Assembly: GCA_934247855.1 (NCBI GenBank) | Contig: CAKQKA010000071.1 | Span: 1 to 8,459, forward strand | Reading direction: 5' to 3' | DNA from: an uncultured Clostridia bacterium | GTDB taxonomy: Bacteria; Bacillota; Clostridia; Christensenellales; Borkfalkiaceae | Length of the DNA: 8,459 nucleotides | In this document: in pieces, positions 1-5,419 of the stretch | Position numbering within the stretch: the stretch's first letter is position 1 | Layout: every line of letters begins with the position of its first letter | Translations under genes and position numbers: made by a program | The notes under the pieces: model-generated | The model's database searches: none | What the model saw: the letters and a program-made list of their open reading frames with translations, nothing else | Told to the model about the DNA's origin: nothing

Positions 1-209
1 ACTTCAATGCAGATAAAAAGTTTATCGGCAAATCGAATGCACTTTCGGCGGAAACGACTGAACTTACAAAGACGTTTACAGTAAGCGGTGCGACCGAAAA
101 CGTAAGATATTATCGCGTCGTTGTAATTGTCCCGGATACAAAAGACGAGGTAACCATTCTTAATATGGGTACTTACCTGAAACAGATTACGGTAACAATC
201 AACAAATAA
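1..209 (+). CDS. C-terminal part of an unrecognised beta-rich protein
   Basis: This is an open frame from the left edge (first full codon at base 3) to a TAA at 207-209, about 68 residues. The start lies outside the window. The visible part alternates hydrophobic and polar residues in short stretches (TKTFTVSGA, RYYRVVVIVP, YLKQITVTINK) and has no cysteine and no membrane segment, which suggests a beta-sandwich C-terminus. It is followed 11 bases later by a strong terminator hairpin, so it is probably the last gene of a highly transcribed upstream unit. By position it could be a structural or surface protein of the same element, but it does not look like the short helical major coat protein of filamentous phages. 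I do not recognise the family. Confidence 0.7.
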   Translation, partial: FNADKKFIGKSNALSAETTELTKTFTVSGATENVRYYRVVVIVPDTKDEVTILNMGTYLKQITVTINK

Positions 210-219
210 TTTAACGGAA

Positions 220-258
220 AATCCGTGCCGGTGTTAAGTCGGTGCGGATTATTTTTTT
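220..258 (+). terminator. Intrinsic terminator or attenuator between the partial gene and the Cys/His-repeat gene
   Basis: An 11-bp stem, AATCCGTGCCG (220-230) with CGGTGCGGATT (240-250), includes two G-U pairs when read as RNA and has a 9-base loop. It is followed by ATTTTTTT (251-258). The ribosome binding site of the next gene starts only three bases after the T-run. There is no room for a promoter between terminator and gene, and no convincing promoter is visible just upstream. Partial read-through is therefore the simplest way to transcribe the downstream genes. Confidence 0.8.
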
Positions 259-260
259 AT

Positions 261-266
261 AAGGAG
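261..266 (+). promoter_or_regulatory. Ribosome binding site that fixes the start at 276
   Basis: AAGGAG lies nine bases before ATG 276. The frame stays open upstream to a GTG at 225, but that codon is inside the terminator stem and lacks a ribosome binding site. ATG 276 also begins a clean Met-Lys-Lys plus hydrophobic export signal, so the longer reading is rejected. Confidence 0.85.
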
Positions 267-275
267 CGAATTTTT

Positions 276-1871
276 ATGAAAAAGATTTTAACAATAATTT
301 TAGCAATATTGGTGGCAATCGCCGGAGCTTCATGTATAGCGGTTCTTGTTAAGAAAGGCGATTCAGGCGGCGGTGGTGGTTCAACAGTCCCGGATGATTC
401 GACTGTAATCGATCCTGCCGAGTGCGATCATAGCGTAACCGAGTGGATTTTGGTTTATGAACCTGATTGCATTAACGATGGAAAAGAAACTCTTCGTTGC
501 AAAAAGTGTAAAGCAGATTTAAAAGATGAGCGACCGATACCTAAACTTGGTCACGATGACGGCGAATGGGTTGTAACGATAACAGCCGACTGTACTACTC
601 CAGGAGAGAAAATTCTAAAATGTACAAGATGTGAAGTCGAGCTTAATAAGGAAGAAATTCCTATACTTGGGCATGATGCTGAATGGGTTGTAGATTATGC
701 TGCTAAGTGTGATGAATTCGGACGTGAAGTATTAAAATGCGGGAGATGTGAAGAAGAATTAGACGAAAAAGAAATCCCTGCGCTTGGTCATATATGGAGT
801 GACTGGAATGTTTATAAACCAGCGACGTGTACTGAGGATGGCCAAAAAAAACGTATTTGTACGCGTATTTCTACTGATGGTGTTCAGTGTACTGGCGAAC
901 ATTTTGAGACAATCCCTGCACTTGGACACGTAGAAGTGAAAGACGCGGCAGTAGCGGCAACGTGTACTACACCAGGCAAGACCGAGGGCAAACATTGTTC
1001 GCGTTGCAATACTGTATTGACAGCTCAAACGAATATAGCGGCACTCGGGCACGAAGAAGTAAAGGACGCGGCAGTAGCTGCAACGTGTACTACACCAGGT
1101 AAAGCCGAGGGAAAGCATTGCTCGCGTTGTAATACTGTTATAACGGCGCAAACCGATATTCCCGTACTTGGACATGTTGAGGTAGTTGATCCTGCTGTTG
1201 AAAACACCTTGACTACGCCAGGCAAGACCGAGGGTAAGCATTGTTCGCGTTGTAACGAAATATTGGTTGCACAGGAAGAAATTCCCGCATTAGTTGATGA
1301 TCGAAGTAATGCCGAGCTTTGGGTTTTGAATGAGGTTGATTTATCGCTTCCCGGTTTTTCTATGGCTATTAACTTTATATCAAAGGGCGAAGTGTATGAG
1401 AGTATAACGATTGGTGCCGATGAAGGTTCTACTATTTGTTATGGTAGTAATGTTGTTTATTCCTTTGATACAGGTTGGGTTGATAATAGTTATCGTGAGG
1501 TTATATTTTTAACGGCTCCCACGGGGGATTGTGATTTGTATGATTGGTTGCGGGACTATGCAGTGAACGGTGAGCTTACCTCTATATCAGGTGTGTGGAA
1601 ATTTAATGATTCGTTTAGTGCAAAGTATGCTATGGAATATGGTTCTTGCTATGAACGTGTGAATTTTATCTCGAATGGTAAATCATTTGTGAAACTAACG
1701 TTTGATGGGAAGTTGGTTTATCAATATGCTGACGGTATGCAAGAAACTGTTTTTCAAAGTTCTTTTGTAAACGAGGATTATAAAACAATCAATTTCGGGA
1801 CGAAAGAACAAAAAGTGCCGGTATCTTTTTACTCTTGGCTTATTAGTGTTGCTACACTTGTAACAACGTAA
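276..1871 (+). CDS. Membrane-tethered extracellular protein with seven Cys/His repeats and a duplicated Trp-rich C-terminal domain
   Basis: The protein has 531 residues. Residues 1-25 are MKK plus a hydrophobic stretch followed by KK. This is either an uncleaved membrane anchor or a poor lipobox (GASC, Cys20). A Gly-rich linker follows at 31-35. Residues 52-339 hold seven repeats of 39-46 residues, each ending near 'IPALGH', with one Cys then a CxxC pair about 10 residues on (65/75/78, 106/116/119, 145/155/158, 230/241/244, 271/282/285). Repeat 4 has a loosened pair (195/205), and repeat 7 has Leu312 in place of its first Cys. Residues 349-425 and 441-522 are two related copies of a beta-rich domain framed by W..N, NFIS and a closing WL. 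There is no LPxTG motif. Similar Cys/His repeats are common in surface proteins of gut Clostridia, but their function is not settled. The gene is 17 bases upstream of the large exported protein, so they are probably co-expressed. I infer a surface adhesin or virion-like decoration protein; disulfide formation or zinc binding are both possible. Confidence 0.85.
   Translation: MKKILTIILAILVAIAGASCIAVLVKKGDSGGGGGSTVPDDSTVIDPAECDHSVTEWILVYEPDCINDGKETLRCKKCKADLKDERPIPKLGHDDGEWVVTITADCTTPGEKILKCTRCEVELNKEEIPILGHDAEWVVDYAAKCDEFGREVLKCGRCEEELDEKEIPALGHIWSDWNVYKPATCTEDGQKKRICTRISTDGVQCTGEHFETIPALGHVEVKDAAVAATCTTPGKTEGKHCSRCNTVLTAQTNIAALGHEEVKDAAVAATCTTPGKAEGKHCSRCNTVITAQTDIPVLGHVEVVDPAVENTLTTPGKTEGKHCSRCNEILVAQEEIPALVDDRSNAELWVLNEVDLSLPGFSMAINFISKGEVYESITIGADEGSTICYGSNVVYSFDTGWVDNSYREVIFLTAPTGDCDLYDWLRDYAVNGELTSISGVWKFNDSFSAKYAMEYGSCYERVNFISNGKSFVKLTFDGKLVYQYADGMQETVFQSSFVNEDYKTINFGTKEQKVPVSFYSWLISVATLVTT
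429..1292 (+). repeat. Seven-unit Cys/His protein repeat; the last three units form a 123-bp tandem DNA repeat
   Basis: The units begin at or near the codons for the Gly-His pairs (429, 549, 669, 786, 924, 1047 and 1170). The last three units start at 924, 1047 and 1170, exactly 123 bp apart. By hand count, the units at 924 and 1047 differ at 24 of 123 positions. About 16 of the differing codons are synonymous and six change the residue. The earlier units are much more diverged at the DNA level. This points to recent duplication of the last units followed by selection on the protein. Confidence 0.9.
1320..1841 (+). repeat. Diverged internal duplication of a Trp-framed beta-rich domain
   Basis: Residues 349-425 and 441-522 share the same ordered landmarks: W-x-x-N (349/352 and 441/444), [IV]NFIS (365-369 and 462-466), a Tyr-rich middle with VY, a following aromatic-rich strand with [IV][IN]F, and a final [DS]WL (423-425 and 520-522). 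The two copies are too diverged to show at the DNA level. I recall such W..N...WL domains from structural proteins of phages infecting Bacillota, but could not check this. Confidence 0.6.
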
Positions 1872-1875
1872 TTCA

Positions 1876-1888
1876 GTGAGGTGAAATT
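1876..1888 (+). promoter_or_regulatory. Ribosome binding site leader, one of three near-identical copies
   Basis: GTGAGGTGAAATT directly precedes ATG 1889. Almost the same 13 bases precede ATG 7628 (GTGAGGTAAATTT) and ATG 7933 (ATGAGGTAGAATT). The GAGGT core pairs with the 16S rRNA 3' end at normal spacing and supports all three starts. Confidence 0.8.
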
Positions 1889-4800
1889 ATGATAAAGACA
1901 AAGAAAAAATATTTAATAATAAGCCTTTTGACGGTGATATTTGCGGCGGTAATATGCGCGTTTACGATACAGCCATCGCAAGCCGTCCACGCGGCTGATT
2001 CGACTCATGCGTTTAATTATTGCGCACCTGTAGTTACGTATGATACGGTTGTCGAAACTGATAATGGTGTTAGTTCGGAAAAAATAAAAATAAGTATGGT
2101 AAAAGATATATGTTATAAGGACGTACAATCTGTTTCATCTAAATCGCTTTATTTTTTAATGTACACTACTGACTTGTCAAAATATTTAGCGTTAAAAGCG
2201 GGGGCGTTGTTATCTACTACGCAGCGTTCAACTCTTCTTTTGGTTAAAGAGGATGAGTATTTAAATAGCGATACTATGAAATATTTAAAACTTACGGACT
2301 TTCTTTATAAGGTTGTAGAATACTGTGATGACGGAAAGTATTATACAAAAAATGTAAAATTTTCCGACGAAGAGAATGTAGACTACGCTTTTAAAACAAA
2401 GCTTTTAAGTTATGTTTTAGGTAGTTCTTATGGCGAATGCGCAGGTTCGCGTGCTGTCTTTGCTAGTTTTAATCTTCCTACTGATTTGGATAAAACATAT
2501 TATTTTTATTCGGTGCAAATGGAATTGTCTAAAAGTTATACGGTTGTGAACGCGAGCTCATCGGTCGTTAGCTTAGGTGAAGCAATAAATGTTGTTTCGA
2601 TTTCTCCATATTATAAAGTGGATTCGATAAAAAAAGATCTTTTGGGAGAATTGGAAAAAGACACTTTAAGTGACGATCGACGTGCTTTATATCAAAAGGC
2701 ACTTGGAATTTATACAGGGAGCAAGGCAATGCCGATAACCGTTAAGTATAAGTATTGTGCAGGTTATGGTGATATCCGTGAAGCCGAAAAGTCGTTTACA
2801 ATGGATAGTTTATACGGACAGTGCAAATCTAAAGCTGTTGAAGCAATGTATAATCGAGTTGAGGGATTAAATGGTATTACATCGTTTAACTGTGTATATG
2901 AGGATTTTAAATGGTTGTCTAACGGTGATCAGCTTGATTTTGGCGATAAAGTAATATTGCAAGCAAAAGATTTTACATACGTTTACAACGGCTCTGAAAG
3001 TGCTGTATTGACGGTTAATTACGAGCCGTTTAATTACAAGGATTTCAGTATACGAGTAACAAATAACGATGAAGCCAATAATCTGACTCTTGATATTTGT
3101 TCGGCAAGCGTAATTGAAGACAGTGTGAATTATACATTGAAATTTAATTATGCAGACATGAATCGTTGGTTAGCAAATAAGGCCGGATGGCTTGTTGATT
3201 TAAATAATGATTTATTTAATTCCGACGGCGTTATCGTGAATAAAAGTAATAAAGTAGAAGTCACCGTTGGCGATACCGAGTTATTGATTAAAGTAGCGAA
3301 AGCTGAACAAAATTCTTTAGCTGACCTTAGGGTTTGTGTAGTTGCGGAAATCGTTGAGGATAAAAATATAACATATACCGTTCATTATACAAAATTGGTT
3401 GTTGACGTGAATGGCGAAATAACTCAAGAGGACGTAGCGATGTCGCCTACATTATGTCTGATGACGGTGTATCAGCAGTTAACGAATTTTACGAATTTTA
3501 TGAATCGATTCGGTGATACCGTTAGTTCGGCTGTTGCGCCTGTGGGATTAGGCAGTGTTGTTTATTATGTGCCGAGTTCTGTTTCTTCCGTCTCTATCGG
3601 TGAGCTTGAATATAACCTTAATGTAGCGTATACGTATCGAACGATATTGCGAGTAAGTGAAAACAGTGTGTTTAAGCGTTTTGTGCAGCTTGATCACTAT
3701 AATAATCAATATTCGCTTAGCGACCTTGGAGTAGTCGTTCCCGACGGATATCGTGTATCGAATATGACTTCGGATAGCTTTATGTCAATCGATTTTGATG
3801 ATAAAGCGCCTGATAAAGCGATTTTAACATCAAATGTAGATTTATTTACAAATAAAATAGTTGATGTAGATGTTGAATTTTCCGATACGATTTTAGTAAA
3901 TCTTGATTATCTGGAAAACTATGTATACACGGATGAAAACGGAAATCAACAGGCTTCGGGTTTTGCGGTAAAGAAAACGCTTTACAAAGAGGTGTCAGCC
4001 GATTTCTTTGCCGACGTTTATAAGCCGACACTGGACGAGTTGAAAGCTTATACTGGCTTGGATAATATGTGTATTATAGGCACTTTTGGAGCCGTTAATA
4101 CAGATAAGATAAGCGTAGTTAAAAATGGAGCGGTATATAATGTCAAGGTGGAATATCATGAAGCTTTTTTAAAGGTCACACAAAGCACTGGGGAAAGCGA
4201 GTTTATGAACATTCCGCTTTCGAATTATGCTGATTGGTGTAAATCTTTTGATAAAGATTGGTCGATTTTGGCTTTGAATACAAAAGAAAAAGTGTGTTTT
4301 ACCTCAAATGCAGATGTCGGATGCGAGGATTTGTTCGGGTACTTCTATGTAGCTATTTTTAAAGAGTTAGTCAAGAATTTTGATGAACTATTTGCCGGAT
4401 ATTCGGCTGACGGTTGTCGGTCTTTTTATACAGCAAAAAAAGTGCAAGGAACTGATTTGTATAAATTCTGCGATTCAATGGGAATTATCGGTGCGATAAT
4501 AACGTGCGGCGGTTCTAAAGTATATCAAGCCGTGGAAGAATCGTTCAGTGAAGACGCGGGAACTTACTTTTCGTATTTTATGTATATTGACGGTTCAAGT
4601 ACTTTGAATTATGCGTCGAATAATAAGGCTGACGATTATTTCGACAACGAAAGCGCATTTGAAAACACCGCTAAGGACGTACAAGAGACTATATCTACAT
4701 GGTGGAATTCGAATAACGGCATAGTTAAAGGCATAAAGGCGGTTTTAGGGGTTTTACTTATAGTCGGCGTTGCTATCTGTGTAATTTATCTTATACCGGT

Positions 4801-4930
4801 ATTTGCGGGTGGCATAGGCAAAGCAAGTAAGGCGATAACGCAAGTGAAAAACGATACAAAGAATAAAGGCGGTACTACATACAAAAAGCCCGTTAAAAAA
4901 TACAAATCTCATAAGACAAAGAGGAAATAA
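1889..4930 (+). CDS. Large exported protein with a C-terminal membrane anchor and Lys-rich tail, pIII-adhesin-like in architecture
   Basis: The protein has 1013 residues. The N-terminus is a classic signal peptide: a Lys-rich start, a hydrophobic core at about 8-26, and a likely cleavage site after VHA35. The long middle part (about 36-940) is rich in Tyr, Ser, Val and Asp, with predicted alternating strands, several cysteines and no LPxTG motif. One membrane segment lies at about 951-972 (start GIKAVLGVLLIVG), followed by a 40-residue tail with 14 Lys/Arg and one acidic residue. The expected topology is ectodomain outside and basic tail in the cytoplasm. This signal peptide, large ectodomain and C-terminal anchor match the layout of the filamentous-phage adhesin pIII, as does its position before tiny genes and a P-loop membrane ATPase, but it is more than twice the usual pIII length. 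No sequence family is recognised. It could instead be a surface component of a conjugation or contact-dependent apparatus. Confidence 0.85.
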   Translation: MIKTKKKYLIISLLTVIFAAVICAFTIQPSQAVHAADSTHAFNYCAPVVTYDTVVETDNGVSSEKIKISMVKDICYKDVQSVSSKSLYFLMYTTDLSKYLALKAGALLSTTQRSTLLLVKEDEYLNSDTMKYLKLTDFLYKVVEYCDDGKYYTKNVKFSDEENVDYAFKTKLLSYVLGSSYGECAGSRAVFASFNLPTDLDKTYYFYSVQMELSKSYTVVNASSSVVSLGEAINVVSISPYYKVDSIKKDLLGELEKDTLSDDRRALYQKALGIYTGSKAMPITVKYKYCAGYGDIREAEKSFTMDSLYGQCKSKAVEAMYNRVEGLNGITSFNCVYEDFKWLSNGDQLDFGDKVILQAKDFTYVYNGSESAVLTVNYEPFNYKDFSIRVTNNDEANNLTLDICSASVIEDSVNYTLKFNYADMNRWLANKAGWLVDLNNDLFNSDGVIVNKSNKVEVTVGDTELLIKVAKAEQNSLADLRVCVVAEIVEDKNITYTVHYTKLVVDVNGEITQEDVAMSPTLCLMTVYQQLTNFTNFMNRFGDTVSSAVAPVGLGSVVYYVPSSVSSVSIGELEYNLNVAYTYRTILRVSENSVFKRFVQLDHYNNQYSLSDLGVVVPDGYRVSNMTSDSFMSIDFDDKAPDKAILTSNVDLFTNKIVDVDVEFSDTILVNLDYLENYVYTDENGNQQASGFAVKKTLYKEVSADFFADVYKPTLDELKAYTGLDNMCIIGTFGAVNTDKISVVKNGAVYNVKVEYHEAFLKVTQSTGESEFMNIPLSNYADWCKSFDKDWSILALNTKEKVCFTSNADVGCEDLFGYFYVAIFKELVKNFDELFAGYSADGCRSFYTAKKVQGTDLYKFCDSMGIIGAIITCGGSKVYQAVEESFSEDAGTYFSYFMYIDGSSTLNYASNNKADDYFDNESAFENTAKDVQETISTWWNSNNGIVKGIKAVLGVLLIVGVAICVIYLIPVFAGGIGKASKAITQVKNDTKNKGGTTYKKPVKKYKSHKTKRK

Positions 4931-4931
4931 T

Positions 4932-5168
4932 ATGTTGCGGCGTTATTATGTTACTTTAACCGGAACTCATTCCGGTAAATACATAGAGGTGCGTTGCGAC
5001 AGCAAATATTCCGCCGAGCGTATTGCAGTTAAACATTTTGGTATAACGAATGTTTCTACAGCCTACCCTGAAAAAACATTCATCAATACAATGTTTCCGC
5101 GGTTGTTTCAATACGTCGGCGAAATATTTGAGTCGGGCAACTCATTGTGCATTGAAAATAAAAAATAA
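4932..5168 (+). CDS. Small soluble protein of unknown function (78 aa)
   Basis: The ATG at 4932 starts one base after the stop of the large exported protein, with AGAGGAA (4919-4925) as ribosome binding site, so translation is probably coupled. There is no signal peptide or membrane segment. The first half reads as strand (RYYVTLTG), strand (GKYIEVRCDS), helix (SAERIAVKHFG) and strand (NVSTAY), a small alpha/beta layout. The second half is Phe-rich (FINTMFPRLFQYVGEIF). It is cytoplasmic by composition. A small nucleic-acid-binding or chaperone role would fit the setting, but no residue proves it and I do not recognise the family. Confidence 0.75.
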   Translation: MLRRYYVTLTGTHSGKYIEVRCDSKYSAERIAVKHFGITNVSTAYPEKTFINTMFPRLFQYVGEIFESGNSLCIENKK

Positions 5169-5326
5169 TGAAGAAAAATCTATTTGTACTATTATTAAAA
5201 CTCGTAATTATAGCAGTTGTTGCGGTGCTTGTCGGCTATTTCGTTTTTACAGGTTGTAATTCCTGCAAAATGTTTCAAGAAACGACAAGCCCGAAACAAT
5301 GGGCTGATAATATCGAGGTGTATTAA
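5168..5326 (+). CDS. Tiny membrane or lipoprotein-like peptide (52 aa)
   Basis: The ATG at 5168 overlaps the previous stop by one base (TAATG), with no clear ribosome binding site of its own, so it is expected to be translated by re-initiation. Residues 1-28 are MKKN followed by an almost unbroken hydrophobic stretch. FTGC at 27-30 resembles a weak lipobox (Phe instead of Leu at -3), and a second Cys is at 33. The last 19 residues are polar (QETTSPKQW and on). It may be a single-pass membrane peptide or a small lipoprotein. Its position between the large anchored protein and the membrane ATPase is that of the small minor coat or assembly proteins (such as pVI) in filamentous phages, though it is shorter and has only one membrane segment. 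Confidence 0.75.
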   Translation: MKKNLFVLLLKLVIIAVVAVLVGYFVFTGCNSCKMFQETTSPKQWADNIEVY

Positions 5327-5419
5327 CGTCGTTTTATTTCTGGGTTTACGACCGGGGTTTATGAGCTGCGCAACAACTTGTGTTTGCAACCGGGGTTGAT
5401 TATCTGAGTGTGGTGGTGT
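5327..5419 (+). other. Non-coding gap before the membrane ATPase gene, with a 9-base direct repeat
   Basis: This 93-base gap is the longest between complete genes in the window. It contains ACCGGGGTT twice (5351-5359 and 5389-5397), 38 bases apart. The second copy sits 10 bases before the alternative GTG start and could act as a ribosome binding site (GGGGTTGAT resembles GGAGGTGAT). No good -35/-10 pair or terminator is visible. Confidence 0.5.

Noticed and set aside
225..275. Extended N-terminus of the repeat protein from GTG 225
   Set aside because: The GTG lies inside the terminator stem and has no ribosome binding site. ATG 276 has AAGGAG at good spacing and starts an export signal.
759..1241. 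Long minus-strand open frames opposite the Cys/His repeats (759-1241 and 1025-1225)
   Set aside because: They mirror the tandem repeat of the plus-strand gene, have no ribosome binding site of note, and give low-complexity Cys/Arg-rich products. They are shadows of the repeat codons.
3482..3510. Two tandem ACGAATTTT copies followed by the palindrome GAATCGATTC
   Set aside because: The repeat simply encodes TNFTNF in the large exported protein, and short AT-rich repeats like this are expected in such DNA.
276..4930. Sortase-type wall anchoring of the two surface proteins
   Set aside because: No LPxTG-like motif precedes a C-terminal hydrophobic segment in either protein. The larger one has a long basic tail, unlike a sorting signal.
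5195..5389. Minus-strand open frame of 64 codons across the small genes and gap
   Set aside because: No ribosome binding site and opposite to a continuous operon. Its length is within chance for this composition.
5050..5399. Plus-strand open frames 5050-5259 and 5217-5399 overlapping the 78- and 52-residue genes
   Set aside because: They lack plausible leaders and overlap two better supported, coupled genes in another frame. Their products show no signal or fold features.
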